Source: an uncultured Acetatifactor sp.
Lineage (GTDB): Bacteria; Bacillota; Clostridia; Lachnospirales; Lachnospiraceae
Direction of reading: 5' to 3'
Length of the DNA stretch: 64,000 nt
NCBI GenBank assembly: GCA_910577665.1
Contig: CAJTOJ010000018.1
Span: 1-64,000, forward strand
A program made the position numbers and the translations under genes. Below the pieces are notes generated by a model. It did not search any database. It saw only the letters and a list, made by a program, of their open reading frames with translations, and had not been told where the DNA came from. Positions within the stretch are counted from its first letter, which is position 1, and each line of letters opens with the position of its first letter. Shown one piece after another: positions 25,980 through 34,350 of this stretch.

Positions 25980-26021
25980 TAAAAGAGTCTTGTGTTCGAG
26001 AAGAACAGGAGGCTCTTTTGT
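25980..26021 (+). terminator. Terminator-like hairpin after the LacI gene
   Basis: AAAAGAGTC and GGCTCTTTT form a stem that continues inward through TGTTC / GAACA, and the 3' arm ends in a short T-run. It lies 135 bases after the regulator stop, so it separates the regulator from the transporter operon. Confidence 0.6.
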
Positions 26022-26211
26022 GTGTCTTGAAGACCCTTTTTCCAGCAGCGGATGATCTGGGGATCTGCAGGATACGTCTTGAAATTATATATCAAGGGCT
26101 TAACATTTTAGGAGAACTCATAAAGCAGCGTATTTATAGTAATTATAGACAAAAAGAAAGGCGAAAAACAGGGCATAATGCCCTTGAATTTCACTATTAT
26201 CACGAAAAACA

Positions 26212-26250
26212 TGTTAAGCGGTTGACATAAATGTTAACAGGTGCTATGAT
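26212..26250 (+). promoter_or_regulatory. Promoter with overlapping LacI operator for the sugar operon
   Basis: The operator TGTTAAGCGGTTGACA (26212-26227) ends with the -35 box TTGACA (26222-26227). After 17 bases comes TATGAT (26245-26250). A bound regulator would cover the -35 box. The site differs from the one at 24811 at only two of 16 positions, both near the centre. Confidence 0.8.
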
Positions 26251-26389
26251 CAGAACATGACAGAGAGAAAATGTAAGAAACGGAAAGCAAAAAGAGAAAG
26301 CTTCTATTCCCCGGCTGGCGGAAGAGAAGCCAAGGAAGCTTGAAATCATGGAAAAGGCGCAGAAAGCGCCATGAAGGAGGAAATGTATC

Positions 26390-27664
26390 ATGAGAAAGAA
26401 AGCACTTGCACTGACACTTGCAGCAGTCATGGGCCTGTCCCTTACAGCCTGTGGCGGTGAGGAGGGCGGCGGATCCAAGGGAGACGGTGTGTCCATCACC
26501 ATTTTCAACTCCAAGGTGGAGGTTCAGAGCCAGTTCGAGGAGATGGCTGAGGAATACACCAAGGCCACAGGCGTGAATGTGGAGGTCTATTACTCCGGCG
26601 ACACGGTAGCAGCCCACATGGCCACCCGGTATTCCTCCAATGACCCTTACACCATCTCCATGGTGGACGCCAAGGATATCTACTCCCTGGCTGGGGAACA
26701 TGCAGTTGACTTAAGCGGTGAGAAGTGGGTGGAGAACACAGATTATGCCATCTCTGTGGACGGCAAAGTGGTAGGCTTCCCGGTCTGCATCGAGGCGCGG
26801 GGCATTATCTACAATGCAGAGGCCATCGAGGGGATCACAGGCAGGGAATTCAAACCAGAGGAGTACAAGACACTGGATGCCTTCAAGGGCCTGCTGGAAG
26901 AACTGGCAGCAGGCGGCATGGAGACTCCCACAGGCATCATGAAGGAGGACTGGTCCCTGGGTGCCCACTATCTGTGCGAGGTCTATGAGGAGCAGGAGGA
27001 TGTGGAAGGTTACATCAGCTCCCTGCATGCAGGCAGCGCTGACCTGGCCAACAATGCCAAGTGGAATGCCAAGATGGATACGTTCGATGTGCTGAAGCAG
27101 TACAATTACGCGGCGTCCTCCCCTATTGCAGCAGAGCGTGAGGTCACAGAGCAGAACCTGGCAGAAGGCAAGATCGCCTTTATGTTCGGCGGTAACTGGG
27201 ACTGGTCCGTGATCAATGCCTATGATTATTCCGAGAAGATGGGCATGATGCCGGTTCCCCAGAATACCTCTGACGGCACCAACGAGAAGCTGGTAGGCGG
27301 CGGCTCCAAGTACATGTTCATTGATTCCTCTGAGAATACTTCTGAAGAGCAGAGACAGGCAGCCAAAGACTTCCTGAACTGGATCGTGTTCGAGGCGGAC
27401 GGCAATGCTTTCCTGACGAAAGAATGTGCACTGGTACCTGCTTTCAGCAACATGGATGCCGCAGCCCTGGATCCTTTGTCTGCTTCCGTGAAGAAATACG
27501 CTGATGAGGGCAAGCTGATCGACAACTACAATTACTTCCCCGATGACCATCTCTCCCGCTGTGGTGCTTCCTTCCAGAAGTATCTGGCAGACCAGATCGA
27601 CAGGGCAGGATTTGCCGCCGAGATTGAGAGTTACTGGTCCGCCACCACACCTGTGGAGCACTGA
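26390..27664 (+). CDS. Sugar ABC transporter substrate-binding lipoprotein
   Basis: The protein is 424 residues. The N-terminus MRKKALALTLAAVMGLSLTAC is a lipoprotein signal with the lipidated Cys at 21, followed by a polar Gly-rich linker. The mature part has the family-1 extracellular binding fold of the sugar/oligosaccharide group (SITIFNSKVEVQSQFEEM at the start). It would capture the sugar outside the membrane for the two permeases encoded next. AAGGAGG precedes the ATG. The pathway enzymes downstream suggest sucrose or short fructans as ligand. Confidence 0.93.
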   Translation: MRKKALALTLAAVMGLSLTACGGEEGGGSKGDGVSITIFNSKVEVQSQFEEMAEEYTKATGVNVEVYYSGDTVAAHMATRYSSNDPYTISMVDAKDIYSLAGEHAVDLSGEKWVENTDYAISVDGKVVGFPVCIEARGIIYNAEAIEGITGREFKPEEYKTLDAFKGLLEELAAGGMETPTGIMKEDWSLGAHYLCEVYEEQEDVEGYISSLHAGSADLANNAKWNAKMDTFDVLKQYNYAASSPIAAEREVTEQNLAEGKIAFMFGGNWDWSVINAYDYSEKMGMMPVPQNTSDGTNEKLVGGGSKYMFIDSSENTSEEQRQAAKDFLNWIVFEADGNAFLTKECALVPAFSNMDAAALDPLSASVKKYADEGKLIDNYNYFPDDHLSRCGASFQKYLADQIDRAGFAAEIESYWSATTPVEH

Positions 27665-27756
27665 GACAGGACAACGTTCATGATGTGAGTTTTCGTGACA
27701 CGCCGGTACCGGTGGTATCTGCCACCGGTGCCGGATACAAAGAAGGGATTAAGAGT

Positions 27757-28638
27757 ATGAAAACAAATACGTTTGCTTACAAATGCAGACAGTTCATGAT
27801 GTTTGCCGGGGTTGCAACCTTTATCTTTGCAGCGGTTGTGATTGTCCCCTTCGTCTATGGTTTCTACCTGACCTTTACAAGCTGGGACGGGGTATCCTCC
27901 CAGAAGCCTTTTGTGGGAATCACAAATTACATATCCACCTTTTCGGATGCTGCCTACTGGCAGGCCCTGGGCAGGACCGTCCTCTACTCTTTCATTGCAG
28001 TGGTCCTGGTGAATGTGGTGGCCTTCATCCTGGCTTTCCTGGTGACCAGCGGCGTGAAGGGGCAGAATTTCTTCCGGGCAGGATTTTTCATCCCGAACCT
28101 GATCGGTGGTATCGTGCTGGGCTATGTGTGGAAATTTGTGTTCAACCGTGCTTTTGTGGCACTGGGCAATGCGCTTTCCGTGGGTGCCCTGTCTACATCC
28201 TGGCTGGCTACCACAAATGGAGCCATGCTCTGCCTGATCATTGTGTCTGTGTGGCAGTACGCAGGGTATATGATGCTGATCTATGTGGCAGGTTTTATGA
28301 GTGTGTCGGCAGATGTGCTGGAAGCAGCCCGGATAGACGGATGTACCAATATCCAGTCCATTGTACGGATCTCTGTACCCCTTATGGCATCTTCCTTTGT
28401 ACAGTGCCTGTTCCTAACCATCACCAGGTGCTTCATGGTGTATGACGTGAACCTGTCCCTGACAAACGGAGAACCTTTTAACAGCTCGGTTATGGCGGCC
28501 ATGCATGTGTATAACCAGGCATTCACATACAAAAATTATGGTACCGGCCAGGCGGAGGCCCTGATCCTGTTCGTGGTATGCGCAGTGGTAGGTGTGCTTC
28601 AGGTAAGCATTGGTAAGAAAGCGGAGGTGTCAGCATAA
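27757..28638 (+). CDS. Sugar ABC transporter permease (MalF type)
   Basis: The protein is 293 residues with six membrane helices and the EAA loop as EAARIDGCTNIQSIVRISVP (near residue 190), where the ATPase docks. The ATG at 27757 follows AGAAGGG; the longer frame from 27685 would add a non-typical 24-residue leader. Its TAA shares one base with the ATG of the second permease gene, so the pair is co-translated. There is no ATPase gene in this operon. Confidence 0.93.
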   Translation: MKTNTFAYKCRQFMMFAGVATFIFAAVVIVPFVYGFYLTFTSWDGVSSQKPFVGITNYISTFSDAAYWQALGRTVLYSFIAVVLVNVVAFILAFLVTSGVKGQNFFRAGFFIPNLIGGIVLGYVWKFVFNRAFVALGNALSVGALSTSWLATTNGAMLCLIIVSVWQYAGYMMLIYVAGFMSVSADVLEAARIDGCTNIQSIVRISVPLMASSFVQCLFLTITRCFMVYDVNLSLTNGEPFNSSVMAAMHVYNQAFTYKNYGTGQAEALILFVVCAVVGVLQVSIGKKAEVSA

Positions 28639-29498
28639 TGGATGATTTAAATGCAAGAGCAGCCCGGAACCGGAAAATCAAACATGCCGTTTCCATTGTG
28701 ATCCTGTTAATCCTGTTTTTCTGCTTCATCTTTCCGTTCCTGCTGGTGCTGGTCAACGTGTTCAAGGTGAAGGCAGACATCAATTCCGATCCTCTGGCTC
28801 TGATAGGAGCCCATGGATTTACACTGAAGAACTTCCCGGAGGCCATGGAGAAGATGAATTTCTGGAGATCCTTTGGGAATTCCATGGTGATCACTGTATC
28901 CTCCACCATTCTTACGATCCTGCTGGCTTCCATGACGGCCTATGTGATCGTGCGTAACAAATGGAAGGTGTGCGGGGCCTTGTTTGGATTGATGATCGCT
29001 TCCATGGTCATCCCTTTCCAGGTTCTGATGATTCCTTTGGTGTCTCTCTACGGTGGGGTGCTGGGTGTCTTGAATCACAGGCTGACACTGATCTTCATGC
29101 ACGTGGGATTTTCTCTGTCCATGGCCACTTTCATGTTCCATGGAGCCATACACACCAATGTGCCCATGGCCCTGGAGGAAGCGGCCAAGATTGACGGCTG
29201 TACCCGCTGGCAGACCTACTGGAATATTGTGTTTCCCCTGCTGAAACCAACCATCGCTACAGTGGCTATCATTGATGCCATGGCTTTCTGGAACGACTAC
29301 CTGTTGCCCAGTCTGGTACTGGCCAGGAAAGAACTGTACACCATTCCCATTGCCACACAGGTATTCTACGGAACCTATTCCACGGACATCGGTCTGGTGA
29401 TGGCGGCCCTGCTGCTGGCCATGCTGCCGATCCTGATCCTGTATGTATTCCTGCAGCGCTACATTGTGGAAGGTGTGACTTCCGGAGCTGTAAAATAA
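28638..29498 (+). CDS. Sugar ABC transporter permease (MalG type)
   Basis: The protein is 286 residues with six membrane helices. The EAA loop reads EEAAKIDGCTRWQTYWNIVFP. A long first periplasmic loop (KVKADINSDPLALIGAHGF) is typical of MalG-like partners. The start codon overlaps the stop of the preceding permease. Together they form the channel for the sugar bound by the lipoprotein at 26390. Confidence 0.93.
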   Translation: MDDLNARAARNRKIKHAVSIVILLILFFCFIFPFLLVLVNVFKVKADINSDPLALIGAHGFTLKNFPEAMEKMNFWRSFGNSMVITVSSTILTILLASMTAYVIVRNKWKVCGALFGLMIASMVIPFQVLMIPLVSLYGGVLGVLNHRLTLIFMHVGFSLSMATFMFHGAIHTNVPMALEEAAKIDGCTRWQTYWNIVFPLLKPTIATVAIIDAMAFWNDYLLPSLVLARKELYTIPIATQVFYGTYSTDIGLVMAALLLAMLPILILYVFLQRYIVEGVTSGAVK

Positions 29499-29542
29499 TC
29501 CGTAAAATCCATAAAGTGACTGAGCAGACAGAGAGGTAAGCT

Positions 29543-31522
29543 ATGGGAGAAATGCTGAAAACCACATGGGAAGAAGATTCCGTATTCCGGACCCGCAAGG
29601 CAGGAAAGGAGAAAGCTGGCAGGAAGAAGGCAGCTGGAAACGGGGCCGGGGACACAGAAAAAAGAATGCCTGCAAAAGAAAACCCTTCAGAAAAAAACCA
29701 GGCTTTTGTGGCACGGCTTGCAAAACACCATGACGAACTACGCTGGCTCTACATGGAACTGTATGGCAACGGAGATATGTTCGCGGAACTATGCCACAAT
29801 ATGGAACGTTTCTACCGGGAGCGGAACAATGTCTTGAAGGACACGGATCTGTACCGGGAGAGCAGACCAGACTGGTACAAAAGCAATGACATGCTGGGCA
29901 TGATGTTCTATATAGACAATTTTGCGGGTACCATGCAAGCCGTGGAGGACAGACTGGACTATATTGAACAGTGTAACGTGAACTATATCCACCTAATGCC
30001 TTTTCTGGATACCCCGGCCGGCAGATCCGATGGCGGTTATGCGGTATCAGACTTTAGGAAAGTGCAGGAACGGCTGGGTTCCATGGAGGATCTGGAGAGT
30101 CTCACAGCGGCCTGCCACAAAAAGGGCATCAATGTGTGTATGGATTTTGTCATGAACCACACATCAGAGGATCACGAGTGGGCCAGAAAGGCACGTCAGG
30201 GGGATGGGGAGTATATGAGCCGGTACTTTTTCTATGAGGATGACTCTATCCCGGCCCGGTATGAACAGACAGTGCCCCAGGTATTTCCCACCACGGCTCC
30301 GGGAAATTTCACATGGCTACCGGATTGTGGCCACTATGTGATGACTACCTTTTACCCTTACCAGTGGGACCTGAACTACAGGAATCCACGGGTATTCAAT
30401 GAAATGATGTACAATTTCCTCTTTCTGGCCAATAAAGGAATTGACATCATGCGTATAGATGCGGTACCGTATATCTGGAAAGAACTACACACAAGCTGCC
30501 GCAACCTGCCCCAGGTACACACCATTGTGCGCATGATGCGCATGATTGCGGAGATTGTCTGTCCGGGGATCCTGTTGCTGGGGGAAGTGGTCATGGAACC
30601 GGAGAAGGTACTGCCCTATTTTGGCACGGTGGAGAAGCCGGAATGCCATATGCTCTACAATGTGACTACCATGGCAACCACCTGGCACACGGTGGCCACC
30701 AGGGATGTAAGACTGTTGAAACGGCAGCTGGATATTGTGAATGCCCTGCCAAAGGACTATGTGTTCCTGAATTATCTGCGCTGCCATGATGACATCGGAT
30801 GGGGACTGGATTACAATACCTTGAGAGGGGAAGGCATCCGGGAACGCTCCCACAAACAATATCTCAACGACTATTTCCAGGGCTATGCCGGAGGAAGCAA
30901 CAGCAGGGGAGAACTGTACAATGCGGATCCGGTGACAGGGGACGCAAGATTCTGTGGAACCACTGCTTCCATGTGTGGAATCGAGAAAGCAGGGTTCGAA
31001 CAGGATGGCGAAGCCATGGAAAAGGCCATCCGCCTGGATGTGATGCTCCACGCCTATATGTTCCTGCAGTCGGGCATTCCGGTACTCTACAGCGGGGATG
31101 AGATCGGCCAGGTCAATGATTACAGCTACAAAGACAACCCGGACAAGGCGGCAGATTCCCGCTACATCCACAGAGGGGCCATGAACTGGGAGCTGGCGGA
31201 AAATATCCGCAGGCCAGACACTGTGGAAGGGAAACTTTTCGGAAGGCTGAAAGAACTGGAAGAGATCCGCAAGCGCGAAAAAGTGTTCGTATCGGGGGCG
31301 GATACCTGGACCATTGAAACCGGGGAACAGTCCGTCCTGTGCATGGGCAGATACTATGAAGGTGAGAAGATCATCGGGCTGTTCAATTTCAGCGAGTATG
31401 AGAAGACTGCCTGGATCCATGAGGCAGATGGAAGGTATGTGGATCTGCTGACAGGGGCGGATGTAAGACCAGAGGAAGTCCGGATACCAGCGTATGGATT
31501 CTATTTGATGAAGAAAAAGTAA
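29543..31522 (+). CDS. GH13 glycoside hydrolase, amylosucrase-like
   Basis: The protein is 659 residues without a signal peptide. After a charged N-terminal extension (about residues 1-50) comes a helical region and the GH13 barrel. SNDMLGMMFYIDNFAGTM, YIHLMPFLDTPAGRSDGGYA and VCMDFVMNHTSEDHEWA match the amylosucrase subgroup (GH13_4). Catalytic residues are D306 (MRIDAVPY), E348 (LLGEVVM) and the HDD block (RCHDDIGW). Such enzymes split sucrose and transfer or release glucose. Cytoplasmic location beside an importer, a GH32 and a fructokinase fits use of imported sucrose. Related sucrose hydrolases cannot be excluded by eye. GAGAGGTAAG precedes the ATG. Confidence 0.88.
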   Translation: MGEMLKTTWEEDSVFRTRKAGKEKAGRKKAAGNGAGDTEKRMPAKENPSEKNQAFVARLAKHHDELRWLYMELYGNGDMFAELCHNMERFYRERNNVLKDTDLYRESRPDWYKSNDMLGMMFYIDNFAGTMQAVEDRLDYIEQCNVNYIHLMPFLDTPAGRSDGGYAVSDFRKVQERLGSMEDLESLTAACHKKGINVCMDFVMNHTSEDHEWARKARQGDGEYMSRYFFYEDDSIPARYEQTVPQVFPTTAPGNFTWLPDCGHYVMTTFYPYQWDLNYRNPRVFNEMMYNFLFLANKGIDIMRIDAVPYIWKELHTSCRNLPQVHTIVRMMRMIAEIVCPGILLLGEVVMEPEKVLPYFGTVEKPECHMLYNVTTMATTWHTVATRDVRLLKRQLDIVNALPKDYVFLNYLRCHDDIGWGLDYNTLRGEGIRERSHKQYLNDYFQGYAGGSNSRGELYNADPVTGDARFCGTTASMCGIEKAGFEQDGEAMEKAIRLDVMLHAYMFLQSGIPVLYSGDEIGQVNDYSYKDNPDKAADSRYIHRGAMNWELAENIRRPDTVEGKLFGRLKELEEIRKREKVFVSGADTWTIETGEQSVLCMGRYYEGEKIIGLFNFSEYEKTAWIHEADGRYVDLLTGADVRPEEVRIPAYGFYLMKKK

Positions 31523-31581
31523 AAGGGATGCCGGGAAGACAAAGATGTGCTTTCCGGGGAAAGGCAGGCGGGGACACCGGT

Positions 31582-33072
31582 ATGGCGAGTGAGACACTGC
31601 GTGAGGCAAGGAAATACGAGGAAATGACACAGGCACAGATCACCCGGGAGGAACGGCCTGCCTTCCACCTGTCCCCAAGGGTGGGCTGGATGAATGATCC
31701 CAATGGCTTTTCTTATTACCAGGGGATGTATCATATGTTCTACCAGTACCACCCCTATAGTGCCTACTGGGGGCCTATGCACTGGGGCCATGCAGTGAGC
31801 AGGGATCTGCTGCATTGGGAGTATCTTCCGGCAGCCCTGGCTCCGGATATGCCCTATGACAAGGATGGATGCTTCTCCGGAAGTGCGGTGACCCTGCCGG
31901 ATGGCTCCCAGATGCTGTTGTACACAGGCGTGATCCATGAGCCGCAGCCGGACGGCAGCTTCCGGGAGATCCAGACCCAGTGTATTGCCATTGGGGATGG
32001 CAGGGACTATGAGAAACTGCCAGGGAACCCTGTGCTCACAGAAGACAGTCTGCCGGAGGGAGGCAGCAGGTATGACTTCCGGGATCCCAAAGTGTGGCTT
32101 GCACAGGACGGATGCTACTACTGTGTGGCAGGCAACTGTACAGCGGGTAAGGACGGCCAGATCCTGCTCTACAGCAGCAGGGATGGGCTGCACTGGCAGT
32201 ACGAGAACACACTGGTGAAAAATAACGGGCGGTTTGGCAGGATGTGGGAATGTCCGGATTTCTTCGAGCTGGACGGAGCCTGGGTGCTGCTTACCAGCCC
32301 TCAGGACATGCTGCCAAGAGGATTTGAGTACCACAATGGGAATGGTACCTTGTGCCTGATAGGGTCTTATGACGGAGAACATCATATCTTTACGGAGAAA
32401 ACAGACCAGGCCATTGACTACGGCATTGATTTCTATGCGCCTCAGACGGTTCTGGCGCCGGATGGCAGGCGGATCATGATCGGCTGGATGCAGAACTGGG
32501 ATACCTGTAACATGCGTTCCCAGCCTAAAAAATGGTTTGGCCAGATGTCCCTGCCCAGGGAACTGTCTGTAAGGGACGGGAGACTGTATCAGTGGCCTGT
32601 CCGGGAGCTGGAGCTGCTACGCTGCAACAAAGTGGAATATCACGGGGTAAAAGTAACGGACGGCATTGTCAGGCTGGAGGGCGTGTCAGGACGCAGGGTG
32701 GATCTGGAGCTGGAGATTGGGGCGGCAGGACATCCGGATATATACCGGAAATTTGCCATACGCTTTGCACAGGACGAGGAACACCACACGGCGGTGAGTT
32801 TCCGTCCCCATGAGTCCATCTTGAAAATAGACCGGAAATTTTCCGGTTCCCGCAGGGCCATTATCCACCAGCGCCGGAGCCTGGTGTCCCATGATGCAGG
32901 GAGGTTGCGGCTTCGCGTCATCCTGGACCGTTTCAGCGTGGAGATTTTCGTGGGGGACGGGGAGCAGGTTCTTACAGCCACCGTAGATACCCCGCAGCAG
33001 GCGGAGGGCATTTCCTTCTATGCAGACGGGGATGTGGTGTTGGATGTGGTAAAATATGATATAGAAGCATGA
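31582..33072 (+). CDS. GH32 beta-fructofuranosidase / sucrose-6-phosphate hydrolase
   Basis: The protein is 496 residues from the ATG at 31582, which gives the usual MASETLREARKYEE start; ATG 31528 lies almost on the upstream AAAGGG and is less likely. The GH32 blocks are intact: WMNDPNG with nucleophile D39, FRDPKVW with the transition-state Asp, and MWECPDFF with the acid/base Glu. The five-bladed propeller is followed by a C-terminal beta-sandwich (from about residue 345). With no signal peptide it acts in the cytoplasm on sucrose or short fructans, releasing fructose for the PfkB kinase encoded next. Confidence 0.93.
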   Translation: MASETLREARKYEEMTQAQITREERPAFHLSPRVGWMNDPNGFSYYQGMYHMFYQYHPYSAYWGPMHWGHAVSRDLLHWEYLPAALAPDMPYDKDGCFSGSAVTLPDGSQMLLYTGVIHEPQPDGSFREIQTQCIAIGDGRDYEKLPGNPVLTEDSLPEGGSRYDFRDPKVWLAQDGCYYCVAGNCTAGKDGQILLYSSRDGLHWQYENTLVKNNGRFGRMWECPDFFELDGAWVLLTSPQDMLPRGFEYHNGNGTLCLIGSYDGEHHIFTEKTDQAIDYGIDFYAPQTVLAPDGRRIMIGWMQNWDTCNMRSQPKKWFGQMSLPRELSVRDGRLYQWPVRELELLRCNKVEYHGVKVTDGIVRLEGVSGRRVDLELEIGAAGHPDIYRKFAIRFAQDEEHHTAVSFRPHESILKIDRKFSGSRRAIIHQRRSLVSHDAGRLRLRVILDRFSVEIFVGDGEQVLTATVDTPQQAEGISFYADGDVVLDVVKYDIEA

Positions 33073-33308
33073 TGTAAACATGAGACAGAAATGCAATTTT
33101 GATTTCCGTGGGCAATGAGCCAGGCGGCTGCGAAGCAGACAGCTGACTTTTGCCGCCAGGGAGGGTGTGGTGCCAGTGGTGCATGGTCAGCACTGGCCGA
33201 AGCAAAGCGGAGACCAACAACCCGGCAGCTTGCGGCGGGGGTGTTGACAGTTGCGCGTATATGAGAGTGTGCAAGCATTTTTTCTGAGGCACATAAGGGG
33301 GTATCATT
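33073..33308. other. Spacer between GH32 and fructokinase genes
   Basis: It is 236 bp, GC-rich, with a small hairpin (CCAGTG / CACTGG near 33170). I see no gene and no clear promoter, so the kinase may be read from the upstream operon. Confidence 0.35.
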
Positions 33309-34268
33309 ATGAAAGCATATGACGTTGTGGCACTTGGAGAACTTCTAATTGATTTTACGGAAAATGGGAAGAGCACTCAGGGCAATCCCCTGTTCGAGGC
33401 AAATCCCGGCGGCGCACCCTGCAATGTGCTGGCTATGCTGTCTGGGCTGGGACACCGGACTGCCTTTATCGGAAAGGTGGGGAAGGACTTCTTCGGGGAA
33501 CAGTTAAAGGGAGCCATCCAGGAAGTGGGAATAGATGCCACATACCTCCGCATGGATGAGCAGGTGCATACCACCCTGGCGATGGTACATACCTACCCGG
33601 ACGGGGACCGGGACTTTTCCTTCTACCGGGATCCCGGCGCGGATATGATGCTCACCTGGGAGGAAGTCCCCCTGGATCTGGTCCGGGACACGAAAGTGTT
33701 CCACTTTGGCACTTTGTCCATGACCCATGAAGGGGTGCGCCAGGCCACGAAAAAGGCGGTGGAGACTGCCAGGCATGCGGGGGCGCTGATTTCCTTCGAC
33801 CCTAACCTGCGTCCGCCCTTGTGGAAGAGCCTGGAGGAAGCCAGGGAACAGGTACTCTATGGCCTGGGACAATGCCATATCCTGAAGATATCGGACAACG
33901 AGATCCAGTGGCTCACCGGGGAGAAATCGTATAGCGCCGGAGTGGCCTGGATCCAGGAGCGGTATCAGATCCCCCTGGTCCTGGTATCCATGGGAAAGGA
34001 AGGCAGCCGCGCCTACTATCAGGGGAGGATGGTGGAAGTGGCGGCCTACCAGAGGGAGGATACTGTGGAGACCACCGGGGCAGGGGATACGTTCTGCGGC
34101 TGTGTGCTGCACTATGTGGTGGAGCATGGGCTGGAGGGACTGACGGACGAAGACTTAAGACAGATGCTGGATTTTGCCAACTGTGCGGCCTCCATTGTCA
34201 CCACCCGCAAAGGAGCTCTGCGGGTGATGCCTAAAAGAGAGGAAGTGGAAGCCGGACGGCGGTGCTGA
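33309..34268 (+). CDS. PfkB-family fructokinase
   Basis: The protein is 319 residues of the ribokinase/PfkB family. The N-terminal block VVALGELLIDFTENG and the GG-containing ANPGGAPCNVLAML are typical of fructokinases, and the C-terminal signature ETTGAGDTFCGC carries the catalytic base Asp and the anion hole. It would phosphorylate fructose released by the GH32 or by the amylosucrase-like enzyme. AAGGGGGTATC precedes the ATG. It closes the sugar operon and converges on the GH5 gene. Confidence 0.93.
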   Translation: MKAYDVVALGELLIDFTENGKSTQGNPLFEANPGGAPCNVLAMLSGLGHRTAFIGKVGKDFFGEQLKGAIQEVGIDATYLRMDEQVHTTLAMVHTYPDGDRDFSFYRDPGADMMLTWEEVPLDLVRDTKVFHFGTLSMTHEGVRQATKKAVETARHAGALISFDPNLRPPLWKSLEEAREQVLYGLGQCHILKISDNEIQWLTGEKSYSAGVAWIQERYQIPLVLVSMGKEGSRAYYQGRMVEVAAYQREDTVETTGAGDTFCGCVLHYVVEHGLEGLTDEDLRQMLDFANCAASIVTTRKGALRVMPKREEVEAGRRC

Positions 34269-34350
34269 TCGGCTGTCCAGGTCCCCGGGGACAATGTGAA
34301 GGTGTAATTGCAGACAGGCGGCTTCTGGAAGGAGGAGGGTCTGGATGCTG

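Noticed and set aside
30485..31636. Minus-strand frame of 383 codons opposite the GH13 gene
   Set aside because: It is antisense to strongly conserved catalytic motifs; no own signal.
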